A stretch of DNA of 64,000 nucleotides, taken from Septoria linicola (lineage: Eukaryota; Ascomycota; Dothideomycetes; Mycosphaerellales; Mycosphaerellaceae). Positions within the stretch are counted from its first letter, which is position 1, and each line of letters opens with the position of its first letter. Under the pieces are notes generated by a model that worked only from the letters and a program-made list of their open reading frames with translations, was not told where the DNA came from and did not search any database. The stretch lies in contig CP099421.1 of NCBI GenBank assembly GCA_024114885.1, positions 2,170,001 through 2,234,000 on the forward strand. The letters run 5' to 3'. The translations under genes were made by a program, and so were the position numbers. Positions 30,962 through 42,155 of the stretch are shown here, piece after piece.

Positions 30962-32993
30962 ATGCATTCTTCAGGCATACTGCTGGCGATTGTGCTATTG
31001 CGCCGGCACCGAAATCTGTCGTCTCGCCGGCTCCATGATGTCCATGTGCTGACGAATACCGCAGAGTTAGCTACGCATAGCTACCACCGCTCACTGTCGC
31101 TCTCGCCCGGACGAACACCAGACACAGCATCCTCCATCTATCCCGAGCGAGCCATTCGACCGCTGCCGCGAAGCAGACTACGCTCCAAGTTGTCGCCCGA
31201 ACAAGTGTCATCTCTCGTGTTCCCGCCCAGCCCACCGCCCATATCGCCCACCCTGAGTTTCAGCGTGCAGGAGACCGGTACGCCGGCGCAGCAGCCGCGG
31301 CTGACGAACGGCGACGTGCACCACCATCATCACCACCACGACCATGACCATGACCACGACCACGACCATGACGACCACGATCTGGACCACGATCACCACC
31401 ACCACCACCACCACCATCACACGGTACATCACGATCACTGCACATGCGAGCACGATGGGGATAGCGGCGACGATGAGGTAGAATTTGACCACCCAGATTA
31501 CCGCTATGCCACAGCGCCGATGACGAACGGCGGCGGACTGAAGCCAGATTCTCTACAGCGCCGGCTAGTGGAAGCCTCGCGTGCAGCACACAAACCTCCG
31601 CCTCCAGGGTCCGCTGGATCTTCGGGCGACGGCTATGAGAGTTTTGAGAATACGAGCAACAAGAAGAAGCGCAAGATACCTCTTTCATCTGCTTCCAGCA
31701 TGCATCAGACTCAACTCAGCGCGGAACTTGCGAACATGGGCATCAGTAGCTCCCACGCCGAAGTGGACGAGGACGTGGCCATTGCAGCGCATCACGCACA
31801 GCAGCATGCACCATATGATCCTCACGCAGCACCGCAAGCTGCTGGGTCAGGGACTGGGATCAGCGGCGCTGGACGAGGTCGATATGGCAGGCAAGACGGT
31901 AGAAATCGACGACCATTGGCGAGCAGTACGATGAACACTGTCAATGGCTATCACTCTCGCGCCTCGCCCCGCAGCAGCGACGCAAGGCATGTAAATGGAG
32001 AAGGTAAGATTCCGCCATCAATACATATAGTTTCTTGTGAACTGAAATGGCTGACGTAACCTCGAAAAACACACAGACCCCGGCATAGAAAACACCGGCG
32101 GCATCATCTCCCAAGCCATCAAAACTGCTGCCGAACAAGGCCCGTTGACACCAGCAGCCAAGGGCCGCGAGAATGTGAGCTTGCTCCCATCTGCCACCAA
32201 CATTGCCATCAGCTCATCAACCACCCAATCACAGTTCACGTTTACATGCGAGTCCGATTCTGCTACAAAGATGGTCGACCAGCAGGGCCAATATATCGCT
32301 GGCACGCCCGCACGATCGATGCCACAGAACACGCACGGCACCCAGACATCGCCGTCTATGCGGGGCCAGAACCCACCCATCAACGCGCATCGTCCTCCTC
32401 CGCCACCTGTCAACAATGCACCGCCTGCAGGCCATCACCAGCAGTCAGCCCCGCCGCCCAAACCCAGACGACGACGCGACCCCGCAAAGGAGTATGCCAT
32501 GCAAGCCGCGCAACGGAAGAAGAATCAGCAGTATCAGAACTACCATCATCGACCAAAGCACGATGACATGTGGATATGTGAGTTCTGCGAGTATGAGGAT
32601 ATCTATGGAGTGCCTCCCTATGCTTTGATTCGTGCGTACGAGATCAAGGATCGCAAGGAGCGTAAAAAGGCCGAAGAGAAGCGCAGGTTGTTGGAAAAGG
32701 CAAAGATGAAGGGTCGGAAGAACAAAAAGGGCGCAGGAAAGGGCAAGAACAGCAACGTCAACAACGCCGCAGCACCAGCACCTCCTGCACACCCGCAGAA
32801 CTATGACCCAAATCTACCGCCCGAGGACGAAGAGTTTTACGATGACGAGGAATATGGCGAGGACGATTACGAGCCTGTCGGACCTGACGACCCTCATTAT
32901 CAGCAACAAGAGTACTATGCCCCACCTCCCGCACCAGCCAGTACGCCTCAAACGGCCGCGGCTGGTGGAGGTGCTCGGCCGCAGAATCTATAG
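30962..32993 (+). CDS. Conserved fungal protein with His/Asp-rich tract and CEFC motif
   Basis: Exons 30962-32003 and 32077-32993 (GTAAGA...CACAG) give up to 652 residues. The first ~60 residues may be leader. The blocks RSRLRSKLSPEQVSSLVFPP and PPPISPTLSF look conserved. Next comes a 40-residue tract of His and Asp (residues 120-159) leading into HCTCEHD. Then come a disordered region with a basic KKKRK nuclear-signal-like motif, and Pro/Gln-rich linkers. Near the C-terminus is a compact domain with DMWICEFCEYEDIYGVPP, followed by a strongly basic helix (KDRKERKKAEEKRRLLEKAK) and an acidic Tyr-rich tail. I recall similar CEFCEYE domains in other filamentous fungi but cannot name the family. 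The layout suggests a metal-binding nuclear protein, by inference only. Confidence 0.72.
31319..31438 (+). repeat. His/Asp codon repeat (CAC/CAT/GAC)
   Basis: This 120-bp imperfect trinucleotide-hexanucleotide repeat encodes blocks of His7, (HD) repeats and His9 within the 30962 gene. The mix of CAC, CAT and GAC units suggests growth by slippage. Confidence 0.9.
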
Positions 32994-34405
32994 CTCACCG
33001 CGGGCATAGCGGCATTGGCTGCTGCTGTTGTTCTGGAAGCATTCTTGCCTGAGCATCTTCGACATTTGAGAAAAGCGCCTCTCGCTCTGCTGCTCATGCT
33101 CGTCTTCTTGGTGCACGGCAATGGAGCGCACAGAAGCAGGCACAGTTTTGTCAAAATGTTTGGAGCACATGCACTCGATACCAATGCTTGAAGGAATTTG
33201 GCTAGTGGTCGAGGCCGGACGTGCTCGCGGAAGATCTTGTACATACGGTGAGACCGTCTCTTCTTGTCCTGGGTCATGTTGGGTGTTCCGAAAGGAGGAA
33301 GTCCTTGTTCGGTTGTTTGGATCGTCCTTGTATTGCATTTTGATTAAAGCCGGCATTGCACACATTTCACTGGCGTTCTATACCTCCGCTCAGTATACAA
33401 CCAGAATTTCTGCAAAACAGGTCGCCTACATCGGCCATCTTGGCAGATGTACATGTTCGTACGTTAAAGGCACTGATCGAGACCAACTGTAGGAGGTCCG
33501 TGTTCACCTACAAGTTAGTCGGACGTTCAGCTGCTCGGCATGCCCTATCGTGTCTCTGCATTGTGGATTCGCATTTCCATGCCTAGTATGCCGTCCGACT
33601 CCTCAGGCCTCCGAGAAGATCGTGGAAGTTGTTCAAAGGTCTGGATCCCTGGATGCAAACTTGGTCAAACATGCTTGTACTGTACAGCAAAGATATAAGG
33701 CATCCAGAGAGACTTGTAACCGCATGCAAGTGAGTCGCAGTAGAAGATCACAAGCTGACCATACAGCGGACACAATTCTTTGCAGCTGAAAGCTAAGTTA
33801 GCGGCCATACCGTAAAAGTAACGCACTGACCAAGACGAGCGTGCACAGTCCAAGTGTGACCATTCCCCACTTTGTTCTTCGCTTCCCTGTCCTCCGAATG
33901 CTCCATCGCCTGCCCAGAGCTTGGCCAGCTCATCAGATCTCGCTTTTTATGCACTTTGAGACGCGTTGAAGCGCGACTTGTCGCGTTTGACCATGGCCGA
34001 TATGGGTCTTGATCGAATGAGAAGTGTTCTTAGATCACAGCAAAAACGAATGGGCAGACTGTCTCTGGAAACAGCTTAGCCAAAAGATGTCCACGCTGCT
34101 CGATAGCACCCACGTGCTCGTCCAGATCGGCCGGAAAGTATATTGCAATAGAAGGAGCCAACTACGTTAGCAGGCGACAGATCTGCTTGGTACTCTTGCC
34201 CTCGATCGACCAACTTTTCGCCGGCAGAACCACAGACTATACATTAATACCTCATGCAGCGCACTAACGCTGCAGCTTTGCTTTTACTGCATCTTTAATC
34301 CTCTCTCTCACGCTGGAGTCCGAACACCTTCTCGCCTCCTCGAGTAGACACAGTATCGAGTTGGCCGAGTCCTCTTTCCACCATCCTTCCTCTTCGGCCG
34401 CAGAT
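32994..34405. other. Intergenic region
   Basis: This 1.4-kb stretch has no supported gene. Frames at 32948-33365 (-) and 33121-33492 (+) mirror each other and have no domain. The final ~200 bp is CT-rich leader before the MFS gene. The frame of that gene is open to 34361, but the first ATG is at 34406. Confidence 0.5.
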
Positions 34406-36216
34406 ATGGCGACATATACCGACGATGAGCTCAAGGCCAATGCCAACGCGACTGCTTCGCCGCCAGCCTACGAGACTGCGACACGGAATAGCGAAGATGA
34501 GTTTAGCTTGAACAAGGGCGACCTGCTGGGTCAAGAGCACACAGATCCCGTCTTGAACCGCAAGATGCATCTCGTGAACAATGCTATTGATGAGATCGGC
34601 ATGACCGGGTACCAGTGGAAGCTATTCGTGCTCAATGGCTTCGGATATGCTGTGGACTCTCTCATCTTGTTGATTCAGAGTATCATAGCCGGACAAGCCG
34701 CACTGGAGTTCAAGCCTGGGTTCGAATATGGCCTAACAATTGCCGTTTATGTCGGTATGCTTGTCGGTGCCCTGTTCTGGGGCTTATCGGCAGATATCAT
34801 TGGCAGAAAATACGCGTTCAACGTGTCACTTTTGATCAGCTCCATATTTTGTATCGTGGCCGGCGCAGCGCCAAACTGGATCGTACTGGGATTGTTTGTC
34901 TGTCTCTCAGCTTTCGGGGCTGGTGGAAACTTGGTGCTCGACACAGCTGTTTTTCTGGAGTACTTGCCATCAAAGGATCAATGGCTGCTCACGCTCATGG
35001 CTTCTTGGTGGGGACTTGGGCAACTCGTTGCTGGACTCTTCGCTTGGGCATTCATGCCAAACTTCAGCTGTCCAGGCGATCCGGATGTGACTGGAGTGCC
35101 TTGCAACTGGGACACGAACAAGGGTTGGAGATTGATGTGGTTCGCCAATGGTGCTCTAGTACTTATTCTATCCATTCTCCGAGTTACTGTCATCAGACTC
35201 CGCGAGACTCCCAAGTTCCTTGTCGGCGAGGGCAAGGACGCTGAAGTCGTCGAGACGTTGCAATACATCGCCAAGAAGTACAACCGTCCTTGCAGTCTCA
35301 CCATCGAGGAATTTCAAGCATGCGGCGTGACTGGCGAGCACCTGAGACGTGGTTCAGTGGGCGCTGCTCACGCAAAGTCGAAGTTCTCTTTCGGTGAAAT
35401 CGGCACGCATCTATCAGGATTGTTCGTTACTAGGAAGCTTGCGCTCAGCACTTCACTTATCTGGTTCTCTTGGCTGCTAATCGGATTGGCGTACCCTCTC
35501 TTCAATGTGTTCTTGCCCGTGTACCTCGAAACTCGCGGCGCGCAGCTCGGCGGGCTCTCTCAGAACGAGAGATGGCGCAACTATGCTGTAGCAAACTTCT
35601 GTGGTATACCGAGTCCAATCTTGGCTGGTTTCATGTGCAATTCGCGATATTTCTGGGGTCGCCGCGGGACTATGCTAAGTTCTACCTATCTGATTGCATC
35701 GGAGATCCTGCTAATAACCATCTAGATCATCGGCGCTATTGCTACAATGGCATTCTTCTTTGCGTACACAGAAGTCAGGTCAAATGCGCAGAACTTTGGC
35801 TTCACGTGTGCTATCAACTTCTGTCTGGTGGGTTTCCTTCTCCGACATTTCCCTTCCATTCTGGACTGAAGTCTAGAGTTCCAACATGCGGCACGGGTGA
35901 AGTCCTGACCGACTGTCGAATAGAACATCTACTATGGCACACTTTATGCATATACTCCAGAAGTTCTTCCATCGGCACACCGCGGCACCGGCAATGGCAT
36001 TTCCATCGGTTTAAACAGATTGATGGGCATTATGAGTGCAGTCATTGCCACGTAAGGACGAGACTCACGCTGCGATTTGCTTGTAACTGACTTGTGCTTA
36101 GCTATGCGGATACTTCCACACCGGTTCCGATCTACATTTGCGCTGCTCTATACATTGTTATGGCGATTGTCGCAGGGTGCTTCCCGTTCGAGCCCATGGG
36201 AAACAGAAGCTCTTGA
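34406..36216 (+). CDS. MFS transporter (SV2-like/sugar-porter type) with aberrant splice donor
   Basis: The likely exons are 34406-35674, 35726-35827, 35924-36051 and 36102-36216, giving 537 residues. The acidic N-terminal tail is followed by twelve predicted helices. Family marks are LFVLNGFGYAVDSLILLIQS, LSADIIGRKYAFN, FGAGGNLVLDTAVFLEYLP and, after the last introns, YTPEVLPSAHRGTGNGISIG. Introns 2 and 3 are canonical. Intron 1 is not: the junction that joins GRRGTM to IIGAIATMAFFFAYTEV in frame starts ATG/CTAAGT, one base away from the consensus GTAAGT. The nearby GT (35679) is out of phase. Without splicing the protein stops at TAG 35723 and loses about its last three helices. Substrate is unknown; related fungal proteins carry sugars or organic acids. 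Confidence 0.78.
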
Positions 36217-36704
36217 GCTCTCGTGCAGCGAGGGATCGTGTACAGAGGTTTGTGCGTAGAACATACCAAAGACTAGAGCGGATGTCGACTTGATGATATG
36301 CTTGACCGAAGCAACGACATTGACGAATGACAATTTTATGAGGCACTGATCAGCTCCTTCATTGTTCTGAATTATTGCTCAGTGAGGCCGTGCGCATGCT
36401 GCACTCTGTTCGTCTGCTTAAAGCAAGGATAGCCCGGTCTCATTTGGTCAGTAGCATTCGCAACGCGAGTCTATTTCGGCTTCGCTGACTTTGCTACATC
36501 CATGCTTGAAGGGCACGGTCCGAGGTTTACGCTCGCAAAGTGCCGCAAAGCATACCGCAAAAGCTGAACTCCTGCTATTTGCAGCAGTTTCGCCACACCT
36601 AGCTGTCCTTCGGGTCATCGTCGAGGATCTCAGCGGCTACTAGGTCATGAAACGGACGTTCTAGAAGGGCTTATTGAGCAAGTCTCACAGCAGGAGCGGT
36701 GGTC
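36217..36704. other. Intergenic region
   Basis: This is the 3' flank of the transporter and the promoter of the transcription factor. No coding evidence is seen. Confidence 0.5.
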
Positions 36705-38767
36705 ATGCCTTTCCGGGGCAGACCCTCGCGTGGATGTGAGACTTGTAGACGGCGAAAGATCAAGGTGTGTAACACCGTACCGCCCTACCGCACTCAAGGC
36801 ATATGTCACTAGTGGTGCGGACACGCTGAATCCACATGGCGTATCTTAGTCCCTCTGACCTAAGAGCGGCGAAGCAGGCCGAACGGCCTTCATTCTTCAT
36901 GCCATTGGCCACCTCGCTGACTGAGCTTGCGATAGTGCGACTTACGCGAGACAGGATGTGAGAAGTGCGAAAAGGCCGGGTGGAAATGTGAAGGTTATCG
37001 CGACCTCACCTCGTTGATGTTCCACGACGAGAGTGATCGCATCATCAAGAAAGTAAATGCTCAGAAGGGCACTCGGCACCGAGTAGAACACGGACAAGCT
37101 TCTTCTTCGTCGCGTTCGACTACAGCCACTACTGGCTCGACAACTACTTCCTCCACAACTGCTTCGAGCCCAAGCATTGGCACTTCGGAGCTTATTTGTG
37201 AGGCGCTGGATCTTGACTCGCCTCAGGACTCTGCGGTACAATTGTCTCGCCATAACGGCGCAGCCTGTACGCCGTCCTCATCGCCTCCTCAAGGGCCTCC
37301 CTTCAGCACCCTAGCTGGACTAGATGACATTGCTCTGGCACGTTTCTTCGAGAGATATGTTTTCAAGTACCATGATAAAAGGGATCAGTGGGACATTGAA
37401 GTTGGAAATGGCTGTCTACTGGCCGCCGTGAAAGCTCTGGGCACGGCTGACGCTGTCAAGGAAATGGGCCGAGGTCGCTGCCTTGAAGCGGAAGCTCAGA
37501 AGCATTATGTCGATGCGATACAGAAGATCAACTCCGCATTGCAAAGTCCGCTGGATCGCGCAAGGGATAGTACACTGCTCGCGATCACGATTTTGGGCGT
37601 CTTCGAATCCGTCTCTGGCTTCCAGCGAAACTTGGACTCCTGGCGAGAACATGTCAATGGCGCGGCATCTCTGCTGCAGCTGCGAGGCACTGAGCAGTTT
37701 AAGACGCAGACAGGCTGTCGACTCTTTCTCCAAACATGTCTGAACCTCATCATGAGCTGTCTGAGCAGACGCTTGCCGATTCCTGCGCATGTTCGAGCCA
37801 TGCAGAAGGAAGCAGAGAAGTTCATTCCAGATCCCACCGAAAGTGTCTGGCGCTTTCACCTGGCAAGCTTGAAAATAGCTGATCTCAACGCCCGCCTCTT
37901 GCCAGGGAATTATCCCGTCTCCTCGAACCACGCGCAACTCATCGTCGATGACGCCCTCGCTCTCTACGCCGAATTGGAATCTATCCTCGAAGACGCCCCT
38001 GAAGACTGGAGGCCACACTACGTCGGCGGCACCAGCCAGCTGATCTACTCGGGCTACTATTGCGTCTTTGACAGCTACATCATTGCTCAAATCTTCTGCG
38101 GGAACTGGAGCTATCGCATTATGCTCACCGATATACTACGCAAAGCACTGATCAACCTTAAGACTTCAGGGAAGAAGGTCATTCCCGAGCAACTCGAGCA
38201 AATCCAGTTTTATATGTCTTCCGTGAGACAGTTGCAGTTGAGCATCTTGGCTGTCATTCCGCAACATTTGAGCGATAAGTTTGCGATCTTCCATACTCCA
38301 GATTCGGAGGGAGGCAGGGGAGATCGACTCGTGCTGTTCCAGAATCGAGATCATAACCCTTTTAGAGCGGCCGAGAGGGATCCGGGTCTGCTGCCTTTCG
38401 TGAGAATGTCAGGCGGCTATCAAACGCAATTCCCACTGTTCACTGCTGGCGCAGCGGATCCGCCTGGTGGCCCAATCAGGACCTGGGTCATTGGAGTCTT
38501 GCGACTGTTGCATTTGCGTATGGGAGTACAGCAGGTGAGCAGAAGGCTACTTTTTCGGGAAGCGTAAGTGAGGACTGATTGCTGATGGCTGTGAAAATTT
38601 AGGCGGCGATACTCGCGACTCAGCTCGAAGGTGAGATTTCTATGATTACGATTCTGCTTTTGTTGTGCGAGAGTGTGCTTGACGAGGATCCTGACTGATC
38701 AATAGAAGGAAACGACTCTGGATCAGGGATCCCCGAGGATATGTGGCATTGCTGTCTGCCGCCGTGA
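36705..38767 (+). CDS. Zn2Cys6 transcription factor
   Basis: Four exons, 36705-36764, 36936-38534, 38603-38630 and 38706-38767, give 582 residues. The 171-bp first intron splits the zinc cluster. Splicing joins CETCRRRKIK to CDLRETGCEKC and yields C11, C14, C21, C28, C31 and C38 in the C-x2-C-x6-C-x6-C-x2-C-x6-C pattern. A Ser/Thr-rich linker (about 65-100) leads to the helical fungal-specific regulatory domain (about 120-560), with the characteristic LARFFERYVFKYHDK start. The protein should bind CGG-type DNA sites in the nucleus. Its targets are unknown; the transporter upstream on the same strand is a candidate only by position. The last two small exons fit by phase and splice sites. Confidence 0.87.
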
Positions 38768-39016
38768 TGACATTGAGATCCTACCGTGCACATGCTTCTG
38801 GAATTGGTCGACGAGTCCCTCAGCGGTGTCGCTGCAGTGAGTCCAGAATTGGAACACGCGTACCAGGAGTGGCGGCTTGGCGTTTTCACGCGGTCACAAA
38901 ACAACAACGAACGCGCGGACCACAACATCTCACGAAGAAATTTGTTTCGCCGCTTTCGCCAAAACTCACGTCACTTGCAACCCAAGTCGCGGAAACTATT
39001 ACTCGTGAAAATCGAA

Positions 39017-39743
39017 ATGGACGAAGATCAAGAAGAGAGACCAGCCTCGCCCCCCACGAGACTCGTCTCTCCTGAGCAAGCAGATCCTCCGCCGCCTGAG
39101 CAAGCAAGTCCTCCACCGCTGAAGAAGCCATCAACTCGACGCGTGACAAGAGAATGGCAGTGGACCGACGAGATGGAACTCGACCTCTTGCAATTCGCCT
39201 GGGGTAAGGGCACAGACATGAACGACTACTACCCAAAGATTGTCAAGCGGTTTGCGAAGGTCTACAACAGTACGTAAAGATTGTCGTCACCTGCGAATGG
39301 CGGATTCTGGTGTTTGCTGACATATCACCCAAGTCCAAACCACCGAACACGAGATTCGCAAACGTTTCACGCGCCTGAGAATGATCCAGAAGCGTTTGCT
39401 GACCAAGTACGGCCGACCTTTGCCACCACCACTCAAGTATCTCCCGAAGAACAAGAAGAAGGCGCAGAAGCTGGAAAGCGAGCCAGTTAAGGAGCAGGCG
39501 AGTGATGAGGAGATTGAATCAGAGGAGGGTGGCACTGCCAGCACCCCAAGAATTCTGCGAGGCAGAAAGCGAGGTGCACAGGAGATGGAAGACGATTCGG
39601 TAAGTCACCCCACGCTATGTCACCAAAACAACGTGCACGATACCATTCCGGTCGACTTGTTCTTGGCGGCGGCGCGGGAACTCGAGAAGCGGGAGCAGGC
39701 AAACAGGCCATTAAATAGGCCTGAAATAGGCCTGAAATCGTAG
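39017..39743 (+). CDS. Myb/SANT-like DNA-binding protein, small
   Basis: Exons 39017-39269 and 39334-39743 (GTACGT...CCAAG intron) give about 220 residues. A Pro-rich acidic N-terminus (about 1-40) is followed by a single Myb/SANT-like helical unit, REWQWTDEMELDLLQFAW, then YYPKIVKRFAKVYN joined across the intron to IQTTEHEIRKRFTRLR. The C-terminus is Lys/Glu-rich with RGRKRG. A perfect donor (GTAAGT) at 39600 and an acceptor at 39697-39698 suggest a third exon that would remove 33 residues without changing the stop. The frame is open further upstream to 38786, overlapping the flank of the previous gene, so I chose the ATG that gives MDEDQEE. Function is inferred from the fold only. Confidence 0.65.
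39713..39738 (+). repeat. 11-bp direct duplication at the 3' end of the Myb-like gene
   Basis: AAATAGGCCTG is repeated twice in tandem, with a partial third copy. It lies in the last codons of the gene, where it encodes LNRPEIGLK, and includes a palindromic AGGCCT. Confidence 0.8.
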
Positions 39744-40163
39744 AGAGAGCAAGATAGAGATAGAGAGACGAGGGTATATTGGATTTGGATGCGGATGCGC
39801 CCTTTGCAGCAGAAGCGTGAGTGGGACAAGGCTTTTGGGAAAAGGCTATTGGACGCTATCTGAGGATATCTGTAAGTGCAAACAGGCTATTTACCTCGAG
39901 TCTGAGGAGTGCATCTGGCTAACACAAGAAGTGGTTCCTCGGCCAAACACCGTATGGAGCAGAAGTGGCGAGAGTGAACTAAACAAGAAGAAACATCAGA
40001 CAAGTGAAGAGCGATCCACTGTCCGAGTTGAGATCGTGTGGCTGCTAGAAGGGTCGGCAGTTGAATTAAGCAAACAAGCAGAATTGGCGAGCCCTCCATA
40101 CACTTGCGCGAAGCTATTGCTCACCAATACAAAAATTGATTCGTCTCTTACTTCACAGAAGCA
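39744..40163. other. Intergenic region
   Basis: A purine-rich GAGAGCAAGATAGAGATAGA stretch follows the Myb-like stop codon. The longer forward frame (39817-40494) overlaps the next gene out of frame and has no ATG-supported domain. Confidence 0.5.
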
Positions 40164-40676
40164 ATGGATATCCAACGTGACACTAATGAGTCGCCGCCAT
40201 CGCCGCCTTCAATCACTGGGCTTTCCTCATTCGAGTCTCTGCCTTCCGAGCTTCGCAACTACATCTACGAGCTCTCTGGTGGGTTGTGTGATGACCCGAT
40301 ATGTTTACGCGGGCCAGAGAAAGTCGTACAGCCAGCCATCACTCGCGTCAGTAAACTCATCCGCGAAGAGACTTTGCCGATCTTCTACGGCAACCACCAC
40401 TTCGTTCTCCGGCTACTGTCGCAGACTGGACCAGAGAAATCTAGGATCCTCCTGTGGCTGGACGCAATCGGCCACAGAAATGCTTCGAGACTGAGGAGTG
40501 TTCACATCGTAAATGCTCGTAAGCAGGATCGCAAGACGATTGAGAATGACTTTCTCAGGGATATGAGGGTGAGGGGAGTATTTACGAGTCGAGTTAAGAT
40601 CGCACGCATTGCTGCGCCGTTCAAACATACCGAAGCATCAGTTCTCGAAGCGGGTGCTAGGGCTCGCGGCATGTAG
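40164..40676 (+). CDS. F-box/2EXR-like small protein, intact single-exon form
   Basis: One exon encodes 170 residues. Residues 26-39 read LPSELRNYIYELSG, and about 20 residues later comes QPAITRVSKLIREETLPIFY. WLDAIGHRNASRLRSVHI follows in the C-terminal half. These are the same three blocks as in the genes at 1-476 and 651-1698, but here they sit in one exon with a much shorter spacer. The spacer contains a Cys pair (GLCDDPICL), echoing the CxxC of the first gene. The role is unknown; an F-box-like adaptor fold is inferred from the LPxELRNxIYEL helix. The complete frame and retained blocks suggest that it is functional. Confidence 0.72.
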   Translation: MDIQRDTNESPPSPPSITGLSSFESLPSELRNYIYELSGGLCDDPICLRGPEKVVQPAITRVSKLIREETLPIFYGNHHFVLRLLSQTGPEKSRILLWLDAIGHRNASRLRSVHIVNARKQDRKTIENDFLRDMRVRGVFTSRVKIARIAAPFKHTEASVLEAGARARGM

Positions 40677-41918
40677 CATGGTAGTGGAGATCATGGGACA
40701 GGGCCATGGAATGGCTACAGCACATCCCTTTCTGCTGTCGAGCTTGCCTGCTGCGTGATAAGTTGGGGAGCGACGTTAGTTCAGCCTGCAGCAGAGCCGG
40801 GCAGATCGCAATGAGGATGAATGCTTGGGAACTAAGGGAGACTGCTGTCAAATGAACCACCGCTACGTGATGCTTGTGTCTAAATTCCAAAGACAGGTGA
40901 ATGGTTTCAAGAGCAGTAGATGAAGAATCGCTTAGATTATCGCGGTGAGTGTTTGCTCTGTCTCTCGAAGCGATCGTGAGCTCCACGACACGAAATGCGC
41001 TCATGCAAGTTAGGCGGTCGTCTCACAGTATGAGAAGGAGAGCGATGGTAACAACACGTCTACACTTTGTCGATTGCTCGCCATCCTGCTTACTGAGATC
41101 TGGTACATCGATACTCCTGGGTCTAGACTCACGCTGTCAGCTACGAAGATTGCTGTCAGACCTGCAGTAGGCTGTGAAGCTGGCATGGAAGTCGGTTCCG
41201 CCAGCTAGGAATGACCAGGAAGTCGTATCAGAAAAAGCGGCTGGCCAACCCGGGATGTTGTTGCGTGATAGGCAAAAAGGTTGAGTCAACCGAGTGGACA
41301 GCAATTGGAGACGGACTCTGGTCCGTGTGATGTGCAAAGCAGTGTCTCAATTCGTGATGGACCTGAATTCTAAGCACTGATAAGCTGTTGCTGTTCTTTC
41401 GCTTCTCATGCACGATGTAAGCAGCTAGAGAATGGCATGCAGTGGCGATCGCGACTGCTGAACATCTTTGGCGCGCTGACCGTGGCATGAAACCGATCTC
41501 AAGAACGAAACGGTGAGTGATGAGACACGACAGGAGACACGTATACGAAGTATATTCGTAATATTAGACATTGTCAATTGCTTCCAAGAAACAGCACAAT
41601 CCCAACAGCTTCTCGGCCCTCTTTGCGAACACGTAGCTCGCGATCCTCCATCGGCCTCTTCATCGACTTTTTGACTCCCTCAGACCATGGCCGTAGGTTG
41701 ACACGTTTGGCAGCTGTGCAGTATCTGTTTGTGTCGGCTTGCCTGTTCCTTCTCTCTCCCTGATCGTCCGATACTACTGCCATATGGCAACCGGTGTATG
41801 TTTCCGTCAATAGCAGCATCTCGTCCGCCCCGATACCATGTCTATGCTGTGCTCGACACATCTCATCCGCATCTGCAACAGGCAAATGTATCTCACTCTT
41901 GGAGAAAGGACATCTCGT
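40677..41918. other. Intergenic region
   Basis: About 1.2 kb with short, overlapping frames on both strands (for example 40657-41004 and 41228-41488, minus strand) and no conserved motif. No gene is supported. Confidence 0.5.
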
Positions 41919-42155
41919 TCACTCAGGATTGGCAGAGATTGGCTTAGCGCTCTTCCATGGCTCCATGTTGACCCTCTTGCACTTGGCAAGGAGTCTCTGC
42001 TGACGGGTTTCCTCCGACATTGCGTAGTTGTCTTCGCGTGGTGCAATTGGCAGTGTAGTGGCCATCAGAGCTTCGTCAATTGACGATCGGGATGAGTTTG
42101 TACTATCAGTACTTTGTGTAGACGTTCGGCGGCTGCTGAACTTGGAGAAAGGCAT
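41919..42155 (-). CDS. Small Ser/Thr-rich protein, 78 residues
   Basis: The ATG at 42155 opens MPFSKFSSRRTSTQSTDSTN, a basic and Ser/Thr-rich segment with several kinase-type RRxS/T sites. A second half follows that looks globular (SEETRQQRLLAKCKRVNMEP, then WKSAKPIS). Composition and the clean ATG-to-TGA frame suggest a real small gene rather than a shadow; no longer frame overlaps it with better features. I recognise no family. There is no signal peptide or membrane segment. It is transcribed divergently from the PRISE-type reductase. Confidence 0.5.
   Translation of the reverse strand: MPFSKFSSRRTSTQSTDSTNSSRSSIDEALMATTLPIAPREDNYAMSEETRQQRLLAKCKRVNMEPWKSAKPISANPE

Noticed and set aside
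34700..34740. tRNA B-box-like GGTTCGAAT
   Set aside because: It lies within the MFS coding exon, and no matching A box or cloverleaf is present.
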